Source: an uncultured Prevotella sp.
Lineage (GTDB): Bacteria; Bacteroidota; Bacteroidia; Bacteroidales; Bacteroidaceae
Assembly (NCBI GenBank): GCA_900317685.1
Contig: ONHQ01000002.1
Location: 1-64,000, forward strand
Length of the DNA stretch: 64,000 nt
Reading direction: 5' to 3'
Shown here piece after piece: positions 1 through 7,596 of this stretch. The notes beneath the pieces were generated by a model that ran no database searches, was not told where the DNA came from, and saw only the letters and a program-made list of their open reading frames with translations. Every line of letters starts with the position of its first letter. Within the stretch, counting starts at the first letter, position 1. The position numbers and the translations under genes were made by a program.

Positions 1-8
1 TGACACTA

Positions 9-16
9 CAAAGATA
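9..16 (-). promoter_or_regulatory. Possible -7 promoter box reading off the left edge
   Basis: Read on the minus strand this is TATCTTTG, a match to the Bacteroidota TAnnTTTG -7 box. It would drive a gene left of the window. I see no well-spaced -33 TTTG, so support is weak. Confidence 0.3.
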
Positions 17-115
17 CAAAAACTTATTGACATTCCTTATTATTTTTGCTGATTTCTAACGACTTATGAGAAATTTATTTCCAAGTGGGAAACTTTAGTA
101 AATAATAGACAGGTG

Positions 116-1366
116 TCAGCGTTTGCTGAGCACGTCTTTCTCGTATTGCTCCACGTCGGTGAGGTAGTCCTCGGCCACGGGCACGTTGTTCTTCATGTTG
201 AAGTAGTCGTAGACAGCACCGAGCGGTAGTGTCTTCTCTTCCTCCAACAGGGCGAGTCGCTCAAAGAGACGGCCCTCATCCTCGTATTGGTGGAGCTTGG
301 GCAGCGGTTCAAGCAAAGCCTGCAGCAGACTCTTCTGTGCGGCGCGCACACCGATGATGTATGCACCGATGCGGTTGATGCTGGCGTCGAAATAGTCGAG
401 ACCGATGTGCGCACGGTCGAGAGCGTTGGCGCGTACGAGCTCAGAGAAGAGGTTGCGCGTGTTGTCGTCGAAGAGCGTCACATGGTCGCTGTCCCAGTGC
501 ATGGGGCGGCTGACGTGGAGCATCAGCTCAGGCACAAAGAGCAACAGCGAGGAGACGGCGTCGGAAACGTTCTCCGTGGGCTCATAGTGGCCTGTGTCGA
601 GGGTGTAGATGACATTGTTTTTCGAGCAGTATCCGGCGTAGAAGTCATGCGAACCGACGGTGTAAGCCTCCAGTCCGATGCCGAAGAGCTTGGCTTCAAG
701 ACAGTCCTTCATGTTGGGCAGTTTCTCGGAGAGGATGTCGTCAAGGCTGTCTTTGAGTATCTGGCGGTAGCGGTATTTCTCTACGGTGAGGTCTTTGCTG
801 CCGTCATGGATCCAGATATTCATGATGCAAGGGTCGCCCTGTGCCTTACCCATAGCGTCGGCGATGCGACGACAGCGCTTGGTATGCTCAATCCAGAAGT
901 CTCGGATTTCCTTGTCGGGATTGGCCAGTGTCAGTGAGCCGCTCTTGGGATGTGAGAACGATGTAGAGTTGAAGTCGAGACTCATGTGACGCTCTTTCGC
1001 CCACTGCATCCAACCCTCGAAGTATTTGGGTTCCACCTGATCACGGTCTACGAACTTTCCGCCAAACTCGCCGTAGGTCTCGTGGAGGTTGAAACGGAAG
1101 GTACCGCCGAGCAATGAGAGCACCTTGTCGACGTCCTGGCGCAGCTCGTCGATATTGCGGGCACGTCCGGGATAGTTGCCTGTAGCCTGGATGCCGCCTG
1201 AAGCAGCCTCACCGCGCTCAAAGCCGACGACATCGTCGGCCTGCCAGCAATGGAGGCTGATCGGTGTATGCTGGAGTGTTTCCAGTGCTTTGTCGGTGTC
1301 TACGCCAAGTGCGGCATAGCGTTCACGGGCGATCTCATAGTTCTGTTGGATTTGTTTCGTTGTCAT
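116..1366 (-). CDS. rhaA: L-rhamnose isomerase
   Basis: Cytosolic isomerase converting L-rhamnose to L-rhamnulose, the first step of rhamnose catabolism. At 416 aa it has the usual length for RhaA. The family metal-binding region is visible at about residues 230-280, with GLEAYTVGSHDFY followed by LDTGHYEP; these supply the Glu, Asp and His ligands for the divalent cation. It lies 8 nt downstream of rhaB and is the third gene of an AraC regulator-rhaB-rhaA unit, so it is almost certainly co-transcribed. Later pathway genes (aldolase, transporter) would lie left of the window. The ATG at 1364-1366 gives the family N-terminus. Confidence 0.96.
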   Translation of the reverse strand: MTTKQIQQNYEIARERYAALGVDTDKALETLQHTPISLHCWQADDVVGFERGEAASGGIQATGNYPGRARNIDELRQDVDKVLSLLGGTFRFNLHETYGEFGGKFVDRDQVEPKYFEGWMQWAKERHMSLDFNSTSFSHPKSGSLTLANPDKEIRDFWIEHTKRCRRIADAMGKAQGDPCIMNIWIHDGSKDLTVEKYRYRQILKDSLDDILSEKLPNMKDCLEAKLFGIGLEAYTVGSHDFYAGYCSKNNVIYTLDTGHYEPTENVSDAVSSLLLFVPELMLHVSRPMHWDSDHVTLFDDNTRNLFSELVRANALDRAHIGLDYFDASINRIGAYIIGVRAAQKSLLQALLEPLPKLHQYEDEGRLFERLALLEEEKTLPLGAVYDYFNMKNNVPVAEDYLTDVEQYEKDVLSKR

Positions 1367-1374
1367 ATTGGTCT

Positions 1375-2841
1375 TTATTTATTGGGTTGATATTCTTTCA
1401 GTGTGATGCTTTGGGCAATGACGCGACGCATGTCCCAGATGTTCCCTACCCCACCGCCGGCCTTAGCCTGAAGCATGATGTTGCCGAGAGCCGTGCCTTC
1501 CTGTGGTCCGGCAAGGACGCGCACGCCGAGTGCGTCTGCTGTCATCTGGTTGAGATAAGCATTGAGGCTGCCGCCGCCGATGATGTGCAGCGTGTCGATA
1601 GTGAACGGAGCGAAGTCCTGAAGCCAGTCAAAGACTGTCTTGTAACGGTTGACGAGCGAGTCGAAGAGACAACGGCAAACCTGAGCGCGAGTCTCGGGAA
1701 TGGGTTGATGGTGGGCTTCGCAGTAGTCGTGGATAGCCTGCAGCATGGAGTCCGGAGCGGCAAACATCGGATCATCGGGGTTGACGAGTGCGCGGTTGGG
1801 TACCTCTTTCATGGCGTCATCCTGCAGTCGCTGGTGTGCGAGCTCCTCGCTGATGCGCTGCTCAGCTTTCTTCTCATCGTGTTCCTCAGCGAGAATCTGT
1901 TTCTTCCATTCGCGTCGGCAGCACTCATACATCCACATGCCGCATATATTCTTCAGGAAGCGTGTGGTGCCGTCGATGCCTCCTTCGTTGGTGAAGTTGC
2001 GCTCTTGGCTCTCAGCGTTGATGATGGCCTTAGGTGTCTCTATGCCCATGAGGCTCCACGTACCGCTGCTGAGATAAGCGAAATGCTCGTCCTTCGCAGG
2101 TACGGCAGCCACGGCGCTGGCTGTGTCGTGACCGGCGACAGTAATCACAGGCACGGCTCCGAGTCCTGTGAGCTTCTGTACTTCCGGCGTGAGCGTGCCG
2201 AGGACAGTGCCGGGCATCGCCATAGGTCCAAAGACATCGCGGGAAAGGCCGAGTGCACGGAGCAGTTCCTCGTCGAGGTCGCCGGTAGTGGGATTGAGCA
2301 GCTGAGAGGTTGAGGCCACGGTGTACTCGCAGACAGCTTTACCGGTGAGCATGTATCCGAGGGCGTCAGGAATGAAGAGAATCTTCTTGGCAGCCTTTAA
2401 AGCACTGTTATGATGCTGCTCCATGGCATAGATCTGGAAGAGGCTGTTGAAGTTCATAAACTGTATGCCGGTGCGCCGGTAGACCTCGTCCTTGGCCATG
2501 CGGTCGTTGAAGAAGCGCTCCATCATGCCGTTGGTATGCGGGTCGCGATAGGCGATGGGGTTGCCGAGCAGTGCGCCGTCGTCGCCGAAGAGCGCGAAGT
2601 CGCAGCCCCAGGTGTCGATACCGATACTCTGAATGTCGATGCCGCGCTGTGCAGCGAGCTGCAGTCCGCGTATGATTTCGTTATAGAGAGCGTAGAGATC
2701 CCAATAGAGATGTCCGCCCAAAGCGATGAGCGGGTTGTCGAAACGGGTGAGTTCCTCAAGTTCCACGCGCCCTTTGTCGAGTGTGCCGACGATGGTGCGT
2801 CCGGAGGTAGCTCCGAGATCAATGGCTAAATAGTGTTTCAT
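1375..2841 (-). CDS. rhaB: Rhamnulokinase (FGGY family)
   Basis: ATP-dependent kinase that phosphorylates L-rhamnulose to L-rhamnulose 1-phosphate. It is 488 aa, typical of RhaB. FGGY-kinase landmarks run in order: the N-terminal phosphate-binding AIDLGATSGRT, the sugar-side GIDTWGCDFALF, AGHDTASAVAAVP in the middle, SSGTWSLMGIE, and the C-terminal adenosine loop IIGGGSLNAYLNQM. The start codon overlaps the stop of the upstream araC-type gene by four bases (ATGA at 2838-2841), which indicates translational coupling, and rhaA follows after 8 nt. The substrate assignment rests on family resemblance plus the rhaA neighbour. Confidence 0.95.
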   Translation of the reverse strand: MKHYLAIDLGATSGRTIVGTLDKGRVELEELTRFDNPLIALGGHLYWDLYALYNEIIRGLQLAAQRGIDIQSIGIDTWGCDFALFGDDGALLGNPIAYRDPHTNGMMERFFNDRMAKDEVYRRTGIQFMNFNSLFQIYAMEQHHNSALKAAKKILFIPDALGYMLTGKAVCEYTVASTSQLLNPTTGDLDEELLRALGLSRDVFGPMAMPGTVLGTLTPEVQKLTGLGAVPVITVAGHDTASAVAAVPAKDEHFAYLSSGTWSLMGIETPKAIINAESQERNFTNEGGIDGTTRFLKNICGMWMYECCRREWKKQILAEEHDEKKAEQRISEELAHQRLQDDAMKEVPNRALVNPDDPMFAAPDSMLQAIHDYCEAHHQPIPETRAQVCRCLFDSLVNRYKTVFDWLQDFAPFTIDTLHIIGGGSLNAYLNQMTADALGVRVLAGPQEGTALGNIMLQAKAGGGVGNIWDMRRVIAQSITLKEYQPNK

Positions 2842-3719
2842 CTTTTCTTTCGGAAATTGGCTGGTGTAATATGGTTTTTCTTTTTGAATGCAGCAGAGAA
2901 GTAGTCGGCATTGTCATAACCTATGCGGTCGGCAATCTCGGTGAGGCTGAGATCAGTGCCGACGAGCAGTTGTTTGCTGCGCTGAAGGCGGAGCTCCTGC
3001 AAGTATTGCAAAGGCGCGTAGCCCGTGTATTCCTTGAAGAGTCGTCGGAACTTGGAGTATCCCATGTTGATGGCATCAGCGACATCTGTGGGTCCGATTT
3101 TCTGGCAGAACTTCTCCGTCATGATGATTTTAGCCTTATGGATGGCTTCCGCGGCCTGCTGATCCTCGAAGGTGTTGTGGCGGTTGAGGGCGAAGGCATA
3201 GCCTTGCAGCATGTTTGCCACGCCGCCGAGCATCTGTTGGAATCCTATGCCCTGCTCGCTTGCGATGGCGATGGCGTTGCGGTAGAGACGTACGATGTCC
3301 TCGTTGAGACCCACATGGAAGACCGGTTCACGTGGCAGGAAGAAGCCATTGCTCACGCGGCTGTCGATGTTCAGTCCCTTGAATCCTATCCAGTATTCGT
3401 CCCATCCCGTGGCTTCGTCGGGCTGATAGCTGTGCCACTCACCGGGGAAGAGCAGAAACATGTCGCCCTCCCCTACCGTTGCTTGTCCGAAGCTCTTTGA
3501 CTCGAAGACGCCATGTCCGCGTGAGATGTAGACAAACTGATACTCGTCGAGCACGCGTCCCCTACCCGCCTGGAACGAATAAGCCTGCGGATGTCCCTTG
3601 GGAGGATAGGCTTCTCCGGGTGCGATATGCTGGTAACCCACGGTGCTGACGGTCAGTCCCCAGTGGATATCCTGGTCATTGCTGAGCAAGTAGATGGATG
3701 TCATCTGATTGGTCATCAT
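2838..3719 (-). CDS. AraC-family regulator of the rhamnose operon
   Basis: Transcription factor of 293 aa. An N-terminal cupin-like effector domain covers about residues 20-160. A C-terminal pair of helix-turn-helix motifs covers about 195-293, with the conserved second HTH LSLTEIADRIGYDNADYFS followed by AFKKKNHITPANFRK. It is the first gene of the rha unit and overlaps rhaB by four bases, so it very probably senses rhamnose or an intermediate and controls the operon it heads. Bacteroides thetaiotaomicron has an AraC-type RhaR with its rhamnose genes; this looks like a functional counterpart, but orthology is inferred. ATGs at 3719 and 3716 are equally possible starts. Confidence 0.88.
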   Translation of the reverse strand: MMTNQMTSIYLLSNDQDIHWGLTVSTVGYQHIAPGEAYPPKGHPQAYSFQAGRGRVLDEYQFVYISRGHGVFESKSFGQATVGEGDMFLLFPGEWHSYQPDEATGWDEYWIGFKGLNIDSRVSNGFFLPREPVFHVGLNEDIVRLYRNAIAIASEQGIGFQQMLGGVANMLQGYAFALNRHNTFEDQQAAEAIHKAKIIMTEKFCQKIGPTDVADAINMGYSKFRRLFKEYTGYAPLQYLQELRLQRSKQLLVGTDLSLTEIADRIGYDNADYFSAAFKKKNHITPANFRKKR

Positions 3720-3766
3720 GTTTTTAGTTATCGGGCAATCCTTGTTTATTGATTGTAGTACGGTTG

Positions 3767-3774
3767 CAAAGATA
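3767..3774 (-). promoter_or_regulatory. -7 box of the rhamnose operon
   Basis: On the minus strand this reads TATCTTTG followed by C, a full match to TAnnTTTG, about 48 nt upstream of the AraC-type gene. No clear TTTG lies at the expected -33 spacing, as would suit an activator-dependent promoter. Confidence 0.55.
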
Positions 3775-3831
3775 GCGTGTTTTTCTTATTGTTTAGGGTT
3801 ATAATTGATAAAAAACACGTGAATTTTGATA

Positions 3832-3976
3832 TAGTGTACTATTCTTATAGCAGGGTGAACGATTATACAAAACAAGGCGAACACAGGTATATAATAAGGA
3901 GAGCTATTATATATAATCATGAGATCACCTATATATAATAGGGAGTACGTCCTTATATATAATAATGAGTGCGCCC
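3832..3976. repeat. 22-bp-period degenerate tandem repeat, array A
   Basis: AT-rich stretch filling most of the 346-bp gap between the rha promoter and the gapA terminator. A G-x-G core following a TATATAAT-like run recurs at 3855, 3877, 3899, 3921, 3943 and 3967: spacings 22, 22, 22, 22 and 24. The last four units share TATATATAAT then a GAG. Reversed, the unit containing GGGAGTACGTCC resembles the array C unit (GGACGT, then CT, CC) at about 14 of 22 positions by hand. No ORF or promoter is convincing here. Confidence 0.6.
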
Positions 3977-4002
3977 TCACGGCGCCTTTTTGGTATGATC
4001 AC

Positions 4003-4036
4003 AAAAAAAGGCCCGCAGCACGAAACTGCGGACCTT
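4003..4036 (-). terminator. gapA terminator
   Basis: On the minus strand, AAGGTCCGCAG and CTGCGGGCCTT form a hairpin directly followed by seven Ts, about 30 nt after the gapA stop. Confidence 0.85.
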
Positions 4037-4065
4037 GTTATTTCAGAGTTGTTACCTTCTCGGTA

Positions 4066-5142
4066 TTACTTCAGCTCAGCGAAGTACTTGATGGTGCGAA
4101 CCATCTGAGAAGTGTAAGAGTTCTCGTTGTCGTACCAAGAAACAACCTGCACCTCATAAGTGTCGTCATCGAGCTTCACGACCATTGTCTGTGTAGCGTC
4201 GAAGAGAGAACCGAAGCGCATGCCGAGGATATCAGAAGAAACGATCTCCTCGTCGTTGTAACCGAAGCTCTCGTTAGCAGCAGCCTTCATAGCGGCGTTA
4301 ACGCTGTCAACAGTTACATCCTTGCCCTTGACAACAGCGTAGAGCAGAGTTGTAGAACCGTCTGGCACAGGTACACGCTGTGCAGCACCGATCAGCTTGC
4401 CGTTCAGCTCAGGCAGAACCAGGCCGATAGCCTTAGCTGCGCCAGAGGAAGCAGGAGTGATGTTGCAAGCACCAGCACGGCTACGACGCAGGTTACCCTT
4501 GCGCTGAGGACCGTCGAGGATCATCTGGTCGCCAGTGTAGGCGTGGATGGTCTGCATGATACCAGCCTGGATAGGATAAACATTGTTCAGAGCCTGAGCC
4601 ATAGGAGCGAGGCAGTTTGTGGTGCAAGAAGCAGCGCTGATGATCTTGTCGTCAGTTGTCAGAGTCTTGTGGTTAACGTTGAAAACGATAGTCTTCAGGT
4701 CGTTGCCAGCAGGAGCGGAGATAACAACCTTCTTAGCGCCAGCCTTCAGGTGAGCCTCAGACTTAGCCTTAGATGTATAGAAACCTGTGCACTCGAGAAC
4801 AACGTCTACATCGAGCTCGCCCCAAGGCAGTTCTGCTGCGTTAGGCTTAGCGTAGATAGTGATCTCTTTGCCGTCAACAGTGATAGAGCCAGGAACGGTG
4901 ACCGTGCGGCCGTCCTCAGCGTACTGAGCATCCTTGTACTCTACGGTGTGCTTCTTCTCGCCACCGATGATGCCCTGATAACCACCGTGTGTGGTATCAT
5001 ACTTCAGGAGCTGAGCCAGCATCTTCGGGCTGGTCAGGTCGTTGATAGCAACAACATCATAGCCAGGAGCTGCGAACATCTGGCGGAATGCGAGACGGCC
5101 GATACGACCGAAACCATTGATAGCTACTTTAACATTTGCCAT
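4066..5142 (-). CDS. gapA: Glyceraldehyde-3-phosphate dehydrogenase, type I
   Basis: Glycolytic enzyme oxidising glyceraldehyde 3-phosphate to 1,3-bisphosphoglycerate with NAD. The Rossmann motif [13 protein letters not shown] lies at residues 9-21. Asp35 in INDLTS is the residue usually associated with NAD preference. The active-site SAASCTTNC has its nucleophile at Cys173, and the C-terminal YDNENSY is conserved. At 358 aa it is longer than the usual ~335 because of extra sequence at about residues 60-85. It is monocistronic, with its own terminator at 4003-4036 and a TAnnTTTG box upstream. Codon use looks highly biased, as expected for an abundant protein. Confidence 0.97.
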   Translation of the reverse strand: MANVKVAINGFGRIGRLAFRQMFAAPGYDVVAINDLTSPKMLAQLLKYDTTHGGYQGIIGGEKKHTVEYKDAQYAEDGRTVTVPGSITVDGKEITIYAKPNAAELPWGELDVDVVLECTGFYTSKAKSEAHLKAGAKKVVISAPAGNDLKTIVFNVNHKTLTTDDKIISAASCTTNCLAPMAQALNNVYPIQAGIMQTIHAYTGDQMILDGPQRKGNLRRSRAGACNITPASSGAAKAIGLVLPELNGKLIGAAQRVPVPDGSTTLLYAVVKGKDVTVDSVNAAMKAAANESFGYNDEEIVSSDILGMRFGSLFDATQTMVVKLDDDTYEVQVVSWYDNENSYTSQMVRTIKYFAELK

Positions 5143-5240
5143 TTTACTTCTATTATTTATAAAGGGTTATAAAATGTGTTCTCTTTGTCGGAAATGCGTT
5201 TTTTTGTTGTCTCGCAAGAACTTTTCTTGCTTATCGATTG

Positions 5241-5248
5241 CAAAGATA
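5241..5248 (-). promoter_or_regulatory. gapA -7 box
   Basis: Minus strand TATCTTTG plus C, a full TAnnTTTG match, about 100 nt upstream of gapA. A TTGTG about 21 nt further upstream may serve as -33. The implied 5' leader is close to 90 nt. Confidence 0.6.
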
Positions 5249-5361
5249 CAAATTATTTTCTAATTTTGCACAAGCTATAAGTATTAAATAAATTAAACGT
5301 CTTTCAGAGTGTTAAGTCCACTTGGCAAAATGGGCTTTTCTCTATTTACAGTAAAGTAGTT

Positions 5362-5781
5362 ATGAGTAAATTTATTCAAGAATTCAAGGATTTTGCCGTC
5401 AAGGGCAATGCAGTAGACATGGCTGTTGGTGTGATCATCGGCGGTGCGTTTGGTAAGATTGTGAGTAGTGTCGTTGACGACATCATCATGCCGCCTATCG
5501 GATGGCTGATCGGAGGCGTGAACTTCTCCGACCTGAAGGTGACGTTGCCCAGCGTTGTCATCCCCGGTGTGGAGCAGATGAAACCTGCCACCATCAACTA
5601 TGGCAACTTCATCCAGACACTCATCGACTTTGTCATCATTGCTTTCTGCGTCTTCCTTCTGGTCAAGGGTATCAACGTGCTCACGCGTAAAAAGAAGGAG
5701 GAGCCCGCTCCGACTCCGCAGCCTAGCAATGAAGAAAAGCTGCTCACCGAAATCAGAGACCTGCTCAAGGAGAAAAAGTAG
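5362..5781 (+). CDS. mscL: Large-conductance mechanosensitive channel
   Basis: Inner-membrane channel that opens under membrane tension to release solutes during hypo-osmotic shock. It is 139 aa, the normal MscL size. The N-terminal [13 protein letters not shown] precedes TM1 ([20 protein letters not shown]). A periplasmic loop holds [13 protein letters not shown]2 follows ([13 protein letters not shown]), and a charged cytoplasmic tail ends in [13 protein letters not shown]. murQ starts 26 nt downstream, so the two may be co-transcribed. Confidence 0.97.
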   Translation: MSKFIQEFKDFAVKGNAVDMAVGVIIGGAFGKIVSSVVDDIIMPPIGWLIGGVNFSDLKVTLPSVVIPGVEQMKPATINYGNFIQTLIDFVIIAFCVFLLVKGINVLTRKKKEEPAPTPQPSNEEKLLTEIRDLLKEKK

Positions 5782-5807
5782 TGGAAGTAAAGGTGGGAGA
5801 CTGATTC

Positions 5808-6617
5808 ATGCGACGGATCACGGAAGAGGCTTCGCTCTATGACGATTTGGAGCAGAAGCCGGTGGCAGAACTGCTGCGCGACATCAACCGCGAGGACCAT
5901 CGTGTGGCTGATGCGGTGGAGAAGGCGCTTCCACAGATCACACGTCTCACAGAGAAGATCGTGGAGCGCATGAGGCGAGGAGGGCGCCTTTTCTATATTG
6001 GTGCAGGCACAAGTGGACGTCTTGGTGTGCTCGACGCCTCGGAGTTGCCACCTACCTATGGCACTGATCCGCGCCTTGTGATAGGGTTGATTGCGGGTGG
6101 CGACTCTGCGTTACGTCAAGCCGTGGAACATGCCGAGGATGATGGTCTGCAGGGTTGGAAAGACTTGGTGGAACAGGGGCTTTCCTCCGGTGACACTGTC
6201 ATTGGCATCGCAGCCTCGGGCACTACACCTTACGTGGTGGGTGCCTTGCGTGAAGCGCGTCGCCATGGTGTGGTCACGGGATGCATCACTAGCAATCCTG
6301 ATACACCCTTGGAGACTGAGAGTGACTATCCCGTGGTGACCATTGTCGGTCCGGAATTTGTCACCGGCTCGTCACGTATGAAGTCCGGAACAGCGCAGAA
6401 GATGGTGCTCAACATGATTTCTACCACCGTGATGATACGTCTCGGACGTGTCAAGGGCAATAAAATGGTCGATATGGAGCTGACCAACGAGAAGCTCATC
6501 GACCGTGCCGTGCGCATGGTGATGGACCACGACCACCTCGACTACGACGCTGCCAAGAAGAAACTAATGCGGAATTCGCTGGATGAGATCATGCGGGGAC
6601 CGGATGCCATAAAGTAG
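5808..6617 (+). CDS. murQ: N-acetylmuramic acid 6-phosphate etherase
   Basis: Cytosolic SIS-domain lyase that cleaves the lactyl ether of MurNAc 6-phosphate to give GlcNAc 6-phosphate and D-lactate during cell-wall recycling. It is 269 aa, slightly shorter than the ~300-aa E. coli enzyme because the N-terminus is brief. The signature GAGTSGRLGVLDASELPPTYG region begins at about residue 65, with the conserved Glu in ASELPP. The second SIS motif is IGIAASGTTPYVVGALREA. The TGSSRMKSGTAQKMVLNMIS block is also typical. It lies downstream of mscL with a short gap. Confidence 0.95.
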   Translation: MRRITEEASLYDDLEQKPVAELLRDINREDHRVADAVEKALPQITRLTEKIVERMRRGGRLFYIGAGTSGRLGVLDASELPPTYGTDPRLVIGLIAGGDSALRQAVEHAEDDGLQGWKDLVEQGLSSGDTVIGIAASGTTPYVVGALREARRHGVVTGCITSNPDTPLETESDYPVVTIVGPEFVTGSSRMKSGTAQKMVLNMISTTVMIRLGRVKGNKMVDMELTNEKLIDRAVRMVMDHDHLDYDAAKKKLMRNSLDEIMRGPDAIK

Positions 6618-6650
6618 GGAGAAACGGGCCTTTTCACCTCGTGTGGAAGT

Positions 6651-6800
6651 CTACCGGATGTAGTCTTTCGACACGAGATCGTAGTAGAGTGCCTCAAGCT
6701 CGGCGAGCGTGAGGTGCTCTACACTGTGTTCGATGATACGGATCAGCTCGTCGCGCCGGCTGTCGCTGTCGGCTGAGAAATGGGTGAAGACTTTGGCCAT
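6651..6800 (-). CDS. Small conserved-looking ORF, 49 aa
   Basis: Unrecognised small acidic protein, read from ATG at 6798-6800 to TAG at 6651-6653. It begins MAKVFTHFSADSDSRRDELI and ends YDLVSKDYIR. The interior is rich in Leu, Glu and Ile and should be helical; there is no signal peptide or membrane segment. In favour of a real gene: a full TAnnTTTG box sits 30 nt upstream on the same strand, codon use matches the neighbours, and it occupies the gap between murQ and the nrf promoter without overlapping either. I cannot assign a function. Confidence 0.6.
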   Translation of the reverse strand: MAKVFTHFSADSDSRRDELIRIIEHSVEHLTLAELEALYYDLVSKDYIR

Positions 6801-6829
6801 AACCTATTATTATTGTTGTTGATAGAGTG

Positions 6830-6837
6830 CAAAGGTA
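6830..6837 (-). promoter_or_regulatory. -7 box for the 49-aa ORF
   Basis: Minus strand TACCTTTG followed by C, a full TAnnTTTG match. Transcription would begin near 6823, about 23 nt before the ATG of the small ORF. No obvious -33 TTTG is seen. Confidence 0.5.
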
Positions 6838-6888
6838 AGGAATTTAGCTGGGATAGGAGTATCCTCATTTATTAGGATGATTTTTCGC

Positions 6889-6917
6889 CGGAATATTTGC
6901 TTTTCTCAAATATTCCG
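6889..6917. promoter_or_regulatory. Inverted-repeat operator at the nrf promoter
   Basis: CGGAATATTTG at 6889-6899 and its exact complement CAAATATTCCG at 6907-6917 are separated by 7 nt. The left arm contains the -33 TTTG of the nrfH promoter and the right arm ends two bases before the -7 box, so a bound dimer would cover the promoter. A second small palindrome, GGATAGGAGTATCC, lies upstream at about 6851-6864. The regulator is unknown. Confidence 0.6.
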
Positions 6918-6927
6918 CTTATATTTG
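6896..6927 (+). promoter_or_regulatory. nrfH promoter
   Basis: TTTG at 6896-6899 and TATATTTG at 6920-6927 with a 20-bp spacer, close to the Bacteroidota consensus. The start would lie near 6934, about 30 nt before nrfH. Confidence 0.7.
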
Positions 6928-6965
6928 CAAACGAAAGAAGCTATTACTTAATAACATAACAACCT

Positions 6966-7568
6966 ATGGATCTTGGCAAACTCAAAAAATGGAGGATTAC
7001 CCTCTCTTATCGTCAAAAGGTCGTGGGCCTTGTCCTGTGTGGCATCATCGTAGGTTTAGGCGGACTCTTTGCCTACTTGCTTCGCATGCATACCTATATA
7101 ATAGGTGATGATCCGGCAGCGTGTGTCAACTGCCATATCATGTCGCCTTGGTATGCCACATGGTCACATTCCTCCCATGGACGCGATGCAACGTGCAACG
7201 ACTGCCATGTTCCTCACACCTCGCTGGCGGCGAAATATTTCTTCAAAGGCCTTGACGGCATGAAGCACGTTGCCTATTTTGTCACCAACAGCGAGGATCA
7301 GGCAATCATGGCAGAAAACGCCAGCGCGGAGGTCATCATGGACAACTGCATCCGTTGCCACACTGAGCTCAACACGCGCATGGTGCGCACGGGCAAGATC
7401 GACTACATGCTTGCGAAGCGCGGTGAAGGATTTGCCTGTTGGGACTGCCACCGCAATGTGCCACACGGAGGCATGAACACACTCTCATCTACGCCTGGTG
7501 CTGAGACACAGGCACCGATTCCACCCAGCCCTGTACCCGCATGGCTGCAAAAGGCATTGGGACATTAA
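6966..7568 (+). CDS. nrfH: Cytochrome c nitrite reductase, small subunit
   Basis: Membrane-anchored tetraheme cytochrome of the NapC/NirT family that passes electrons from menaquinol to NrfA. It is 200 aa. One N-terminal membrane helix covers about residues 19-39. Four CxxCH motifs follow: CVNCH at 53-57, CNDCH at 77-81, CIRCH at 128-132 and CWDCH at 158-162. It is the first gene of nrfH-nrfA-resB-ccsA, with nrfA starting 28 nt downstream. The promoter overlaps a strong inverted repeat, so regulation by an anaerobic or nitrite/NO-responsive factor is likely (inference). Confidence 0.97.
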   Translation: MDLGKLKKWRITLSYRQKVVGLVLCGIIVGLGGLFAYLLRMHTYIIGDDPAACVNCHIMSPWYATWSHSSHGRDATCNDCHVPHTSLAAKYFFKGLDGMKHVAYFVTNSEDQAIMAENASAEVIMDNCIRCHTELNTRMVRTGKIDYMLAKRGEGFACWDCHRNVPHGGMNTLSSTPGAETQAPIPPSPVPAWLQKALGH

Positions 7569-7596
7569 CATAAAGAAAAACTAAAAACTTACTGAT

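Noticed and set aside
3814..3823. Second parS-like site (ACACGTGAAT)
   Set aside because: Only the central CACGTGAA matches; the GTTT half is missing.
3786..3980. 64-codon minus-strand frame in array A
   Set aside because: It is a by-product of the TATA-rich repeat (Tyr/Ile-rich repeats) and the period of 22 does not preserve frame.
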